Source of the DNA: Mycobacterium sp. AT1
GTDB taxonomy: Bacteria; Actinomycetota; Actinomycetes; Mycobacteriales; Mycobacteriaceae
Reading direction: 5' to 3'
Assembly (NCBI RefSeq): GCF_002043095.1
Contig: NZ_MVOC01000002.1
Location: 124,001-188,000 of the forward strand
Length of the DNA: 64,000 bases
This document shows, piece after piece, positions 1 through 8,689 of the stretch (positions are counted from its first letter, which is position 1; every line of letters starts with the position of its first letter). The position numbers and the translations under genes are program-made. The notes beneath the pieces are model-generated. The model worked only from the letters and a program-made list of their open reading frames with translations. It did not search any database and had not been told where the DNA came from.

Positions 1-194
1 ATACCGACCCAGACGGCGTACGCGGTCCCGACCGGCAGGTCCCGCATCGCGTGGGCCAATCCAGCCATGCTGGCGACGAGCGCCACCACGAACACCACAC
101 TTGGCGACAGCTTGCTGAAACCCTCGGACTTGCCGAGGGCAGTTGCCCATACGGCCTCCAAGACACCCGATATGACCAGAACGATCCAGGACAC
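1..194 (-). CDS. Small multidrug resistance (SMR) family transporter, 3' end cut by window
   Basis: Reading the minus strand from a GTG at 194 gives a protein beginning VSWIVLVISGVLEAVWATAL, followed by GLAHAMRDLPVGTAYAVWVG at the window edge. This is the classic SMR (SugE/EmrE/Mmr) pattern: a first membrane helix with the conserved Glu of the LEAVWA motif (Glu13), then the second and third helix region with the GTAYAVW motif. SMR pumps are about 105-110 residues, so roughly the last 40 residues lie outside the window. An AGGGAG ribosome site sits about 8 bases before the GTG. LEAVW and GTAYAVWVG look nearer the SugE type (quaternary ammonium or guanidinium export) than EmrE, but the subfamily cannot be fixed from 64 residues. 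Confidence 0.85.
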   Translation of the reverse strand, partial: MSWIVLVISGVLEAVWATALGKSEGFSKLSPSVVFVVALVASMAGLAHAMRDLPVGTAYAVWVG

Positions 195-453
195 GAGGAA
201 CTCCCTGGGCCGTCTTGTCGCGCACCGGGTACGGCACCCCTCGTCCGGAAGCCTTCGTCGAGGCTCTACTTCGAACATGTCACATCCACGCGCGAGTGGC
301 AAAGGTCCGACGGCGGGCGCGGGAGTGCGCAGCCAGGTGGCCAACCGAAATCGCCGGGGCCGATGGCCGAGAGCGGCTCGCGCAGGTAATCATGGACGGG
401 GAGTGCAGGCCGAGAAGCCAGCCAAGCAGCCACAGACCCGAAGGATCGACAAC

Positions 454-1131
454 ATGCCGTCCCCCAAGATTGGGCGTTTCGCCTTCGGTCTGCCCATCGT
501 GGCCGCCGCCGCGGCCATGACCGTGAGCGCATCGGTGGATCCGATCATGGCGAACGCGGAGACCCCCAAGCAGGTCATCATGGTGAGCACGCCGTCGGCG
601 TCGTCCCAGACCGGGAGCCTCACCGCCTACGAGCGCGAGGGCGACACCTGGAAGGCCGTGATAGGGCCGACGCCTGCGATGCTCGGCGAACTGGGCGTCG
701 GATCACCAGAAGATGACGTATTCCGCACGCCGACAGGCACGTTCCCGCTCGGCCAGTCCTTCGGCCGCCAACCGAATCCCGGAACCCGCATGCCGTACTT
801 CCAAACTACTGACGAGGATTGGTGGGACGAGGACGTAGATTCGCCGACCTACAACACCCACGTCCACGCGGCCGAGATCGACTCCGAGGACGCGGAGAAT
901 CTCTACGACTCCGGAATGATGTACGACTACGCGGTGCTCGTCGACCACAACCCCCAGCGCATCCCCGGCCACTCGGCGGGCATCTTCCTCCACGTCAGCG
1001 ACGGAAACCCCACCTGGGGATGTGTGGCAATTGCACGGGAACAGATGCGGTCGGTACTCGAGTGGCTAGATCCGACCGCGGATCCGCAGATCACCATCGG
1101 CATCGGTTCGGACGGACCCCCTGCCGCATAA
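454..1131 (+). CDS. Secreted L,D-transpeptidase-like (YkuD fold) protein
   Basis: The ATG at 454 gives a 225-residue protein. It opens with an export signal (basic MPSPKIGR, then a hydrophobic VAAAAAMTVSASV stretch, cleavage probably near ANAE). The frame is open further upstream, but that part is arginine-rich and lies opposite the SMR gene and its promoter, so the internal ATG is preferred. The body carries the YkuD signature near the C-terminus: a conserved His in GIFLHVSD, then TWGCVAI with the catalytic Cys. An earlier RTPTGTFPLG segment matches the TPxGxF motif of the family. These enzymes make or break 3-3 peptidoglycan links or anchor proteins outside the membrane. It lacks the Ig-like and long C-terminal domains of the major mycobacterial Ldt enzymes, so it may be a compact member of another branch. 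No co-directional partner is close. Confidence 0.72.
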   Translation: MPSPKIGRFAFGLPIVAAAAAMTVSASVDPIMANAETPKQVIMVSTPSASSQTGSLTAYEREGDTWKAVIGPTPAMLGELGVGSPEDDVFRTPTGTFPLGQSFGRQPNPGTRMPYFQTTDEDWWDEDVDSPTYNTHVHAAEIDSEDAENLYDSGMMYDYAVLVDHNPQRIPGHSAGIFLHVSDGNPTWGCVAIAREQMRSVLEWLDPTADPQITIGIGSDGPPAA

Positions 1132-1358
1132 GCGAGACCTTGGTCTGCCGCATTTCAGAGAGTGATTGCCCTCCGATTCTAGAGATCGCGGCGTGGCGCG
1201 GGACGAAGGTCCTGACGGGCCGCCAGACGATTCCTACTAACCCCGAGAGCGAGCCAACGCCAGCAGTTGACCTTGCCCGCCGGACAGCCACACCGTGCTG
1301 ACCGCGCGGTCATGGTCGAGGCGGACGTCGTCGGCGAAACGCGCGAACCCCGGTCGAG

Positions 1359-1799
1359 CTAAGCCTCGTCTGGCGTTGAACTCGAGTAGTCCCAAGACGA
1401 CGTTCTCACCGGTGTCACGCGGATGTAGGCGGCACCCGGTCTGGGTTCGGTGGGCCATTCGGACTCTGGCACGCCCCGCCTCCGGGCACCTTCTCTCGCG
1501 AGCTCGACTGCTTCGCTTCGTTCGCGAACGATGCGGGCGTGACCTTGGATCATCACGCCCCGGATGTCGGCCATGCTCGAGCCGTCCTCCAGCATGATGC
1601 TCACGTTCGGGTTGCTCTCGACGTTGGCAACCTTGCGTGTCCCGTCCCGCACACCCATGACGATGTCGCGGCCAAGGCGGAAGTAACCCAGGGGCACCGT
1701 GTGCGGAAAGCCATCCTCGTCGACGGTGCTCAGTGCCGCCCACCCCGGTCGGCTGTCGAGAAACGCCTCAATTTGTTCGTCACTCATTCTTCGTGGCAT
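1359..1799 (-). CDS. Pyridoxamine 5'-phosphate oxidase-like flavin/F420-binding protein
   Basis: A 146-residue protein of the split beta-barrel PPOX superfamily. Typical segments are WAALSTVDEDGFPHTVPLGY near the N-terminus (the strand with GxPxxxP), then GTRKVANVESNPNVSIML and a RGVMIQGHARIV strand. Small single-domain members in actinobacteria bind FMN or F420 and reduce or oxidise varied substrates; substrate prediction is not possible from sequence. The N-terminus MPRRMSDEQ offers two ATG codons (1799 and 1787) and neither has a strong ribosome site. No partner gene is close: the next gene to the left is the transpeptidase-like protein on the other strand. Confidence 0.75.
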   Translation of the reverse strand: MPRRMSDEQIEAFLDSRPGWAALSTVDEDGFPHTVPLGYFRLGRDIVMGVRDGTRKVANVESNPNVSIMLEDGSSMADIRGVMIQGHARIVRERSEAVELAREGARRRGVPESEWPTEPRPGAAYIRVTPVRTSSWDYSSSTPDEA

Positions 1800-1871
1800 G
1801 CCGAGAGGTTAACAAGGGCGAAATCGGCTTTGGGCGAGGCAGTTCGGCCGAAGCCACCTCGTCACCCGTGC

Positions 1872-2126
1872 TCATTCGCCGTGAAGGGATGCGCGCGAGC
1901 ACCGGTGCCAAATGGTCTGCGTGTTCACCATTGCGCTCGGTAGCGATGGGGCCGGGCGGGCCAGCACCTCGGTGGCTTGCGCAGCCAGCTGCTCCCGTTG
2001 GCCCGGGGCGACGGCTGCCAACCACGGCTGGCGGCGTCCACAGCTCGGCCGCTCGCAGACGATCGACGGCAGACCGTGCCCTTCCCGCTCGGCGATCAGG
2101 GTGCAAGAGTAAGGAGCGGTAAGCAC
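1872..2126 (-). CDS. Uncertain small ORF between PPOX-like and IclR genes
   Basis: The stretch 1800-2157 has no recognised gene. The best candidate is this 84-codon minus-strand frame from a GTG at 2126, beginning VLTAPYSCTLIAEREG and ending ASLHGE. It has two cysteines, no membrane segment and no family I recognise. The plus strand here is also open in several frames, as expected at high GC, so this may be non-coding spacer carrying the promoter of the IclR gene. Kept only as a low-confidence call. Confidence 0.2.
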   Translation of the reverse strand: MLTAPYSCTLIAEREGHGLPSIVCERPSCGRRQPWLAAVAPGQREQLAAQATEVLARPAPSLPSAMVNTQTIWHRCSRASLHGE

Positions 2127-2157
2127 TGGTTTCCACTCAGTGAAAGGCACGTGGACG

Positions 2158-2907
2158 ATGGCGGGCAATACCTCCACGCCGGGGGCAACAGTCGCGTCCC
2201 GGCTGCTGGCCGTGATCGGCGCCTTCGACGACCACCACCGCAGCCTGGCCCTCACCGATCTCGCCCAGCGGGCCGCGCTGCCCCTGCCCACGGCGCATCG
2301 GCTGGCGGCGGAGCTGGTCGCAGGCGGCGCGCTTCGACGCCGCGATGACGGCCGCTACGTCATCGGCAGATTGCTCTGGGACGCAGGCCTTCTCGCGCCC
2401 GTCGAGGGCCGCTTGCGCGAGGTGGCCGAACCGTTCATGCACGACATCTACGCCGCCACGCTGGCCACCGTCCACCTCGCGGTCCGCGACGGAGACGAGA
2501 TCCTGTACCTGGAACGGATGATGGGCCGGACGTCGGTCCCCATCGTCAGCACCGTCGGCACCAAGTTACCGATGCACTGCACCGGCGTCGGCAAGGTACT
2601 GCTCGCCCATGCACCCCCGGACGTCCTGCGGGGCGTCTTGACGCGTCTGACGCGCGTCACCCCGTACACGATCACCTCACCCGCTGCGCTGACCGCGCAG
2701 TTAGAACGCGTCCACCGCGACGGGATGGCCACGACCACAGAGGAGATGACGCTGGGTGCATGCTCGCTGGCGGTCCCAGTCATCCAATCCTCAGACCATG
2801 CCGTGGTCGCGGCGATCGGCGTGGTCGTGCCCAGCCTCAAGCGGGACCGCCAACGTCTACTGGGCGCCCTTCAGGTCGCAGCCCGCGGCATCGGCCGGGC
2901 GCTGTAG
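2158..2907 (+). CDS. IclR-family transcriptional regulator
   Basis: About 249 residues. The N-terminal winged helix (roughly residues 10-70: SRLLAVIGAFDDHHRSLALT, then the recognition segment LPLPTAHRLAAELVAGGALR) is followed by the IclR effector domain, with TKLPMHCTGVGKVLLAHAPP and a C-terminal ACSLAVPV segment. IclR proteins usually sense an aromatic or small organic acid and control a nearby catabolic operon. The most likely target is the convergent CoA-ligase operon or a more distant gene. The ATG at 2158 has a GAAAGG sequence about 10 bases upstream; a GTG at 2140 is the alternative. Its last 17 codons overlap, tail to tail, the end of the ligase gene. Confidence 0.88.
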   Translation: MAGNTSTPGATVASRLLAVIGAFDDHHRSLALTDLAQRAALPLPTAHRLAAELVAGGALRRRDDGRYVIGRLLWDAGLLAPVEGRLREVAEPFMHDIYAATLATVHLAVRDGDEILYLERMMGRTSVPIVSTVGTKLPMHCTGVGKVLLAHAPPDVLRGVLTRLTRVTPYTITSPAALTAQLERVHRDGMATTTEEMTLGACSLAVPVIQSSDHAVVAAIGVVVPSLKRDRQRLLGALQVAARGIGRAL

Positions 2908-4461
2908 GCGCTCGCGGTCCTTCAGGAGACGCCGGAGGATCTTGCCAGTCGGCGACTTGGGGATTGTCTCTACGGCCTCGATGCTGCGGATCTTCTTGTA
3001 GGGCGCCACCCGTTGGGCCACGTAGGCGATGACTTCGTCGAGGTCCGCGTTCGGGCTGCTTAGTACGACGAACGCCTTGGGCACTTCACCGGCGGTCGGA
3101 TCGGGTACGGGCACGACGGCTGCGTCTGTCACGTTGGGGTGAGTCAGCAATACCGCTTCCAGTTCCGCCGGCGCCACTTGGTAACCCTTGTACTTGATGA
3201 GTTCCTTGAGCCGGTCCTCAATCCAGTACTGGCCGCCGGCGTCGATGCGGACCAGGTCGCCGGTGCGTAGCCACCCATCGGTGATGGCGTCGGCCGTCGC
3301 GGCGCCATCGTCGAGATACCCGGCCATCACCTGTGGCCCGCGGATGAGCAATTCTCCGGCGCAACCGGGTCCGACATCGGTGTCGGTGCCCGGCGCGACG
3401 AGACGGGCCTCGGTGTTGGGCAACAACGTCCCGACGCATCCTGACGGTGTGTCGGCCGCGGCGTCGTCGGCCACGATGTGGGTGCCGGGTGAGGCCTCGG
3501 TCATTCCGTAGCCTTGCCGAATTCTGCACCCCAGTCGTTGCTCGACCCGGGTCACCACATCGGTGTCGAGAGGAGCGGCGCCGCAGATTCCATATCGCAG
3601 GCTTGTTGTCGAGTATCGCTGCGCGAGTTCACTCTTGGCGATGGACAGGAGCATCGGCGGAGCGAAGAAGGCGCGTGTGACACGGTGCCGGGCGACGGCG
3701 CCCAAGAACCGTTCTCTGTCGAATCGGGCCTGGGTGACGATCGTCGCGCCGGCGAGCAGGCTCGAGTTGAGGATGACGGTGAAACCGTAGATGTGGAAGA
3801 ACGGCAGCACGGCGAGGACGACATCGTCGGACTGGATCCGCCAACCCTGCCGCATTTGGACGAGGTTGGCCACCACGTTGCGGTGCGTCAACCGCACGCC
3901 CTTGGGAACGCCGGTGGTGCCGCTGGAGAACGGCAGCACCGCAACCGTGTTCACTGGGTCGACGTGGCCGGACGGTTCGACCACGGGTCTGTCGACGGTC
4001 GGATCGAGCCAGCCCGCGTCGGGTCCGGTCATGACCAGAACGTGTCTGATTCGGGCCCTCTTGGCCGCCTGCACGGCGCGCGGCTCCGCCTCAGCCGAGG
4101 TCACCAGGACACTGGCGTGGGCCGCATTCAGTTGAGCGGCAACCTCATCGGCGGTGTACATCGGGTTGATGGGCGTGATCGCGGCGCCCGCTGACAACAC
4201 TGCATGTGCGACAACGGCGAAGCGGGGTTGATTGTGGCTCATTACGGCCACGACGTCACCGGGGTGCACACCGATCTTGGTGAGGTAATCGGCTCCAGCA
4301 TGCACACGGTCGTGCAGTTCCCGATAGGTCAGAGTCTCTGCGGTGTCACCGTCGACCAAAGCGACCTTGTCGCCGAAGCGGCGGGCAGCGGCGCCCATGA
4401 CGAAGTCGTGCAGAGCCACGTCGGGGATATCGACGTCGGGATGAGGACTACGGAACACCAT
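2857..4461 (-). CDS. AMP-dependent acyl-CoA/aryl-CoA ligase
   Basis: A 534-residue ANL-superfamily adenylating enzyme that would activate a carboxylic acid to its CoA thioester with ATP. Visible motifs in order: the P-loop-like PFSSGTTGVPKGVRLTHRN, RYGICGAAPLD, YGMTEASPG, the hinge region TGDLVRIDAGGQYWIEDR, ELIKYKGYQVAPAELE, and the catalytic lysine segment PKSPTGKILRRLL near the C-terminus. Length and motif spelling fit 4-coumarate:CoA ligase-like or medium/long-chain fatty acid ligases. It is the last gene of a four-gene minus-strand operon (SDR, amidohydrolase, MaoC, ligase), so it probably primes an acid for a beta-oxidation-like route. The 3' end overlaps the IclR gene by about 50 bases. 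Confidence 0.9.
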   Translation of the reverse strand: MVFRSPHPDVDIPDVALHDFVMGAAARRFGDKVALVDGDTAETLTYRELHDRVHAGADYLTKIGVHPGDVVAVMSHNQPRFAVVAHAVLSAGAAITPINPMYTADEVAAQLNAAHASVLVTSAEAEPRAVQAAKRARIRHVLVMTGPDAGWLDPTVDRPVVEPSGHVDPVNTVAVLPFSSGTTGVPKGVRLTHRNVVANLVQMRQGWRIQSDDVVLAVLPFFHIYGFTVILNSSLLAGATIVTQARFDRERFLGAVARHRVTRAFFAPPMLLSIAKSELAQRYSTTSLRYGICGAAPLDTDVVTRVEQRLGCRIRQGYGMTEASPGTHIVADDAAADTPSGCVGTLLPNTEARLVAPGTDTDVGPGCAGELLIRGPQVMAGYLDDGAATADAITDGWLRTGDLVRIDAGGQYWIEDRLKELIKYKGYQVAPAELEAVLLTHPNVTDAAVVPVPDPTAGEVPKAFVVLSSPNADLDEVIAYVAQRVAPYKKIRSIEAVETIPKSPTGKILRRLLKDRERLQRPADAAGCDLKGAQ

Positions 4462-4479
4462 GGCATCTCCGGACGTGGG

Positions 4480-4932
4480 TTAGCGGTAGAAGCGGAAGAC
4501 CAGCTCGGCGATGCAGGCCGGCTTGTCGCCGTTCTCGACGTCGACGCGCACACCGGAGGTCAACTGCAGGCCATCGCCGGCGACTCGCTGGACGTCGGTA
4601 AGTGTCGCGGTGGCACGGATTCTCGCGTCGACGCGGACGGGCGACGGAAAGCGGACCTTGTTCAGTCCATAGTTGACCTTCGTGCTCACCCCGTCGACAT
4701 CGAGCAGCTCGCTCCACAGCGGGATGACCAGCGATAGCGTCAGGTATCCGTGGGCGATGGGCCCGCCGAAGGGTCCGGTCTTGGCACGTTCGGGGTCGAC
4801 GTGGATCCACTGATGATCCTCGGTGGCGTCGGCGAAGGTGTTGATGCGGTCTTGGCTCACCGTGAGCCATTGGCTGGATCCAAGGTCGGTTCCCGAGAGT
4901 GTCGCCAGTTCGTCGAACGTCGTGGTGATCAT
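4480..4932 (-). CDS. MaoC-like (R)-specific enoyl-CoA hydratase / hot-dog dehydratase
   Basis: A 150-residue hot-dog fold protein from the ATG at 4932 (MITTTFDELA). The hydratase-2 motif is clear: FADATEDHQWIHVDPERA, then GPFGGPIAHGYLTLSLVIPL, which supplies the catalytic Asp and His. It would add water across a trans-2-enoyl-CoA. The frame is open about 70 codons further upstream, but this start overlaps the amidohydrolase stop in an ATGA (4929-4932), a standard translational coupling in this window. The neighbouring SDR resembles the dehydrogenase part of MFP2-type multifunctional enzymes, which use (R)-hydroxyacyl-CoA, so the two could act in sequence. Confidence 0.88.
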   Translation of the reverse strand: MITTTFDELATLSGTDLGSSQWLTVSQDRINTFADATEDHQWIHVDPERAKTGPFGGPIAHGYLTLSLVIPLWSELLDVDGVSTKVNYGLNKVRFPSPVRVDARIRATATLTDVQRVAGDGLQLTSGVRVDVENGDKPACIAELVFRFYR

Positions 4933-5816
4933 GTGGTTGTCCCTTCGGGCGCGAGGTTGAGGACTCGTACTGCGTTGTCCTTGAGAATCTTTGGGATGAC
5001 GTGTGGTTTCATGTCCAGCTGCGCGAAGTCGGCGAGCCAGCGGTCCGGCGTGATCATCGGATAGTCCGATCCGAACAGCACCTTGTCGGCCAGCAACGTA
5101 TTCGCATAGCGAATCAGTTGGGGCGGAAAGTATTTCGGTGACCACCCAGACAGGTCGATGTAGACGTTGGGCTTATGGGTCGCGACCGCCAACGCTTCGT
5201 CCTGCCACGGAAACGACGGGTGCGCCATGATGATGCACAGATCGGGGAACCGCACTGCCACCTCATCGAGCAGCATTGGATTCGACAGCCCGAGCCGGAC
5301 GCCACCCCCGCCTCGCATGTTCGCACCGATACCGGTTTGACCGGTGTGGAACAACACCGGGATCCCGCACTCCTGGGCCACCTCCAGCAGCAGATAGGCG
5401 CTGCCGTCGTCGGGAGCGAAGTTCTGGATGCTGGGGTGCAGTTTGAGTCCGCGCACCCCGTGGTCGGATACCAGGCTTCGTAGTCGCCGGGCACCGGCCC
5501 TGCCCTTGGCCGGGTCGATGCTCGCAAACGGGATCAAGACATCGGGATGTCCGGCCGCGGCGTCGGCGATCTCCTCATTCGACAGCGCCTGATGTCCGGT
5601 GAATGCTTCGACGTCGACGCTGAACAAGACCGCACCGATGCGGCGCTTTCGGTAGTAGTCGGCGATCTCGTCGATACTCGACTTGTGCTGATCGGCACCG
5701 AAGTAGGCAGTTGACGCCGCCACGAAGTCGTCGGGCAACGCCAAGTGCCCCTGGCAGTCGACTTCGACGTGAACGTGGACGTCGATGGCATCTAAGGCGT
5801 TGATATCCATGACCAT
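4929..5816 (-). CDS. Amidohydrolase-2 family metal-dependent hydrolase/decarboxylase
   Basis: A 295-residue TIM-barrel protein of the ACMSD-like amidohydrolase_2 family. The metal-binding HxH motif is in AIDVHVHVEVD close to the N-terminus. Later come GLKLHPSIQNFAPDD, IPVLFHTGQTG, IIMAHPSFPWQDEALA and the conserved Asp in VLFGSDYPMI. Members decarboxylate or hydrolyse aromatic or ring-cleavage acids (for example gamma-resorcylate or aminocarboxymuconate semialdehyde). The ATG at 5816 directly follows the stop of the upstream SDR, and the 3' end overlaps the MaoC start by four bases, so it sits in the middle of the operon. The substrate is unknown; a role on a CoA-pathway intermediate is an inference from position only. 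Confidence 0.85.
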   Translation of the reverse strand: MVMDINALDAIDVHVHVEVDCQGHLALPDDFVAASTAYFGADQHKSSIDEIADYYRKRRIGAVLFSVDVEAFTGHQALSNEEIADAAAGHPDVLIPFASIDPAKGRAGARRLRSLVSDHGVRGLKLHPSIQNFAPDDGSAYLLLEVAQECGIPVLFHTGQTGIGANMRGGGGVRLGLSNPMLLDEVAVRFPDLCIIMAHPSFPWQDEALAVATHKPNVYIDLSGWSPKYFPPQLIRYANTLLADKVLFGSDYPMITPDRWLADFAQLDMKPHVIPKILKDNAVRVLNLAPEGTTT

Positions 5817-6725
5817 TCAGATCGTGGCCGGTTCGGGGAGTTGCTCACCCACGGATTGCACGTGGCCCGCGAAGATTGTCGGCCACGCCTCGGCGATCGC
5901 GTCGGGGCTCCAGCCGCCGTCGGCGTAGGCGGCGACGATCTGCTCGGGGTGCGACCACAGCGCAAGCCGGTCGCCTCCAATGCCGATCGCCTGCCCGGTG
6001 ATCTCGGCAGCGGCGTCGGAGGCCAGGAACGCCACCAGGCCTGCGGCATCCTCAGGGGTGCCGAATCCGAGCGCGCGTCGGGCAAACGGCGGCATCGGTT
6101 CCCCGCTACGCAGGGCATCGACATACGGCTTGAGCGCGGGAATCGTCTCGGTCATGGCGGTCGCGGCGACCGGCACGACGGCGTTGACGGTGATCTCCGC
6201 CCGGGAGAGTTCCATCGCCCAGGTACGCGCCAATCCGACGACCGCGGCCTTGGCCGCCGAATAGTTGGTCTGCCCGAAGTTGCCTCGCTGTCCGGCCGGT
6301 GAGCCGACCAGGATCAATCTGCCGCCGTGGCCCTGTTCACGCATGCGGATCGCTGCGGCCCGGGCGCAGACGAACGTGCCTCGCAGATGGACGCCGATCA
6401 CCGTGTCGAATTCGTCGTCGGTCATCTTCCACAGCACCTTGTCGCGGAGCACTCCTGCGTTGCTGACCAGAATGTCGAGGCGGCCGAACGCATCTACCGC
6501 GCAGTCGACGAGGCTCTGCGCTGCCTCGCTGGTGCCGACAGCGACGACCTGCGCGACCGCGGTGCCGCCCGCGGCGGTGATCGCCTGCACCGCGGCCTCG
6601 GCCACACCGGCGTCGACGTCGTTCACCACGACCTGCGCGCCCACGCTCGCCAACTGTTTGGCGTAGGCCAGACCGAGCCCTCGCCCGCTCCCGGTCACGA
6701 TCGCGACCTTGCCTGTCAAGTTCAT
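5817..6725 (-). CDS. SDR-family 3-hydroxyacyl-CoA dehydrogenase-like protein
   Basis: A 302-residue short-chain dehydrogenase. The cofactor motif is TGSGRGLGLAYA; DILVSNAGVL and the catalytic YSAAKAAVVG follow. Its length (longer than a 250-residue FabG) and the opening MNLTGKVAIVTGSGRGLG resemble the dehydrogenase domain of MFP2/17beta-HSD4-type enzymes acting on hydroxyacyl-CoA. The start is decided by the ribosome site: GGAAGG lies 9 bases before the ATG at 6725, while the ATG at 6734 follows it directly with no spacing. It is first gene of the operon ending in the CoA ligase and diverges from the MarR gene, its likely regulator. Confidence 0.88.
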   Translation of the reverse strand: MNLTGKVAIVTGSGRGLGLAYAKQLASVGAQVVVNDVDAGVAEAAVQAITAAGGTAVAQVVAVGTSEAAQSLVDCAVDAFGRLDILVSNAGVLRDKVLWKMTDDEFDTVIGVHLRGTFVCARAAAIRMREQGHGGRLILVGSPAGQRGNFGQTNYSAAKAAVVGLARTWAMELSRAEITVNAVVPVAATAMTETIPALKPYVDALRSGEPMPPFARRALGFGTPEDAAGLVAFLASDAAAEITGQAIGIGGDRLALWSHPEQIVAAYADGGWSPDAIAEAWPTIFAGHVQSVGEQLPEPATI

Positions 6726-6765
6726 CTGCTTCATCCTTCCGATTGAACCAAAAGGATGTGATCAT

Positions 6766-6802
6766 CAATCGTTGTAAATGTCAATCATTATGATCTGCAA
6801 TC
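6766..6802. promoter_or_regulatory. Divergent control region with three CAATC repeats at 16-base spacing
   Basis: Between the SDR operon and the MarR gene, CAATC occurs at 6766-6770, 6782-6786 and 6798-6802, exactly 16 bases apart. GATCAT (6760-6765) and ATGATC (6790-6795) form an inverted pair around the middle repeat. On the minus strand a TTGACA-like -35 element falls at the middle repeat (about 6779-6784). This is a likely operator for the divergent MarR protein; the assignment is inference. Confidence 0.5.
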
Positions 6803-6823
6803 AAGGACGTTCGCGACGCTGCC

Positions 6824-7309
6824 GTGAGAGACTGCCCGCAGCAGAGAGGAAGTTCCGCCATCGCCGCCACACGCCGTAACCCTCCCAGCGCACCAGCACT
6901 GTCGCGAGATCCCGGCTTCCTGCTCGCCAGGGCTGGGGGGCGGGCGATTCGCGGATTCAACCGCGCGCTGGACGAGCTGGGACTGCGCAGTCGGCACTAC
7001 ACCGTGCTGGTGGCGGTCAACGAGCGCGGCGGCCTTGCTCAACGTGAACTCAGTGAGATCCTCGACGTCGATCCCAGTGCTGTCGTGGCCATCGTCGACG
7101 ACCTGCAAGGTGCTGGACACGTGACGCGGGCCGCGCACCCAGATGACCGGCGAACCAAGATGGTGGTCTTGACCGATACCGGGCGCCTTCTACTCGCCGA
7201 GCTCGCACCGCTCTCGACGGCCGTGGACGAACAAATCCTGGCCGCCCTCGACCCAGACGAACGGGATCAGTTCATCGACATGCTGCGCCGCGTTGCGGGG
7301 TTGACGTAA
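6824..7309 (+). CDS. MarR-family transcriptional regulator
   Basis: About 161 residues with a winged-helix core: LRSRHYTVLVAVNERGGLAQ, RELSEILDVDPSAVVAIVDD (recognition helix) and the wing DDRRTKMVVLTDTGRLLL. MarR proteins are dimeric repressors released by phenolic or CoA-linked ligands. Divergent orientation to the SDR-amidohydrolase-MaoC-ligase operon suggests it controls that operon. The N-terminal 25 residues are arginine- and serine-rich and low in family similarity, and the GTG at 6824 has only a distant AAGGA, so the true start may be further in. It is followed after 19 bases by the convergent PucR-type gene. Confidence 0.85.
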   Translation: MRDCPQQRGSSAIAATRRNPPSAPALSRDPGFLLARAGGRAIRGFNRALDELGLRSRHYTVLVAVNERGGLAQRELSEILDVDPSAVVAIVDDLQGAGHVTRAAHPDDRRTKMVVLTDTGRLLLAELAPLSTAVDEQILAALDPDERDQFIDMLRRVAGLT

Positions 7310-7328
7310 CTGGCTGCACCCGATCCGA

Positions 7329-8630
7329 TCAGTCGGCCGTCCCGACATAGTCGGCAAGATGCAGCGCGAGTTCGAGCGCCTGTCGGCGGTCGCCGACGGA
7401 TCGACCGAGCAAACGCTCGGCTTGCTCGATCCGGTACCGAATGGTGTTGTGATGCACATTCAATTGCGCGGCAGTGGCACGGAAGTTGCTGTTCTCAGCA
7501 AGAAACGCCCGTAGCGTCGCCCGCACGCGATCGGCCACGTCGTCACGGACACCCAGCGCACCCAGCTCGGATACGACAAATGCCCTCGCCCGATCGGGAT
7601 CGGCGGTGCAGAGCGCCGCAACGGCCACGTCGGAGTACGTTGTCGCGGTTCCGGCGGGACGGCTGGCCATACGTGCAGTTCGCAACGCCTCCAACGCTTC
7701 TCGATGACTCATACGAAAGCCCTCGGCGCCTTCGGCAGGCCCACCAACGCCGACAAGTACCGGTGCTGCGACATCACCGATGACCGCTGCGCGAGACATC
7801 GGCCACCGCAACCAACACCACATCAGGCGTGCATCCACCCGGACACCGAGCCGCTCGGTCACCCCGAGCTGCATACACACCTCCCGCAGTGCGGCATCCA
7901 GTGCAGCGGTATCGGGCCGGTCCGAACGATCCAGGAGAACAACGGCGAGATGACCACCCGTCAGCCGATACCCGGGACTGCCGACCACACGACCGTCGTG
8001 GTGGGTGTCGGCCAGCACTCGCCGAACCTCGTCCAGCCGCTCGTGTGACTGTTCCTCCCGCAGCCGTTCCATCTCCAAGGTGAAATGCTCGGAGACCAGG
8101 TCACTGATGGCCTCAAGCCAGCTCAACGAATACTGAGTACCGCGCTTGACCACCTGCGCGGCAACGAAGGGCTCGGACGACAGGCACGCCGCCGCCGCAT
8201 CCGCCCAGCACGCGATGAACGCGGTGTTCGCCGCCCGATGACCACGCATCAAGGCGTGAAGAGTCAGGCCACTGCGGGCCAATACGCGCGCGTATCCCAC
8301 GAGTTCCAACGACAGGGTCAGCGAGTCGAACGGGACCTCTCTGGCAAGACAGTCCAACGATGTGGTCATGTGCGCCCGGCAACTCGCGAAGACCACGTCA
8401 TCGAGCCCGAGCTCGATGACCTCCGGAGTTCGCTCGATTGCGTGCCGGGCGAGTTCGTCGGCGATGTCGAACGACCGTGGCAACAGGTACGAGACGGTGG
8501 CGCGGACCCCATCCATCACTTCGTCTGGGGAAGTCGTCGTAGCGCCCTCCTGCTGGTATGCCACCCCGCGAGTGTGAGCCGAGGTAGCCAAATGGTCAAG
8601 AACTGCCCGCCAGTCCGACCGTTTGTCCAT
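7329..8630 (-). CDS. PucR-type helix-turn-helix transcriptional regulator
   Basis: A 433-residue regulator. Its C-terminus is the PucR/CdaR-type HTH_30 domain, with LRAFLAENSNFRATAAQLNV followed by HHNTIRYRIEQAERLLGR and a terminal ALELALHLADYV. The N-terminal 300 residues form a mixed alpha/GAF-like sensor region with no clear cofactor motif. Such proteins typically activate catabolic genes beside them. The start at 8630 is only 59 bases from the divergent start of the monooxygenase-esterase fusion, making that gene the obvious target. Confidence 0.85.
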   Translation of the reverse strand: MDKRSDWRAVLDHLATSAHTRGVAYQQEGATTTSPDEVMDGVRATVSYLLPRSFDIADELARHAIERTPEVIELGLDDVVFASCRAHMTTSLDCLAREVPFDSLTLSLELVGYARVLARSGLTLHALMRGHRAANTAFIACWADAAAACLSSEPFVAAQVVKRGTQYSLSWLEAISDLVSEHFTLEMERLREEQSHERLDEVRRVLADTHHDGRVVGSPGYRLTGGHLAVVLLDRSDRPDTAALDAALREVCMQLGVTERLGVRVDARLMWCWLRWPMSRAAVIGDVAAPVLVGVGGPAEGAEGFRMSHREALEALRTARMASRPAGTATTYSDVAVAALCTADPDRARAFVVSELGALGVRDDVADRVRATLRAFLAENSNFRATAAQLNVHHNTIRYRIEQAERLLGRSVGDRRQALELALHLADYVGTAD

Positions 8631-8689
8631 GGTTCACGGCACGTGGCCAGCCATAACGTTGGACCTTCATAACCAAACGGAGGTTTTTC

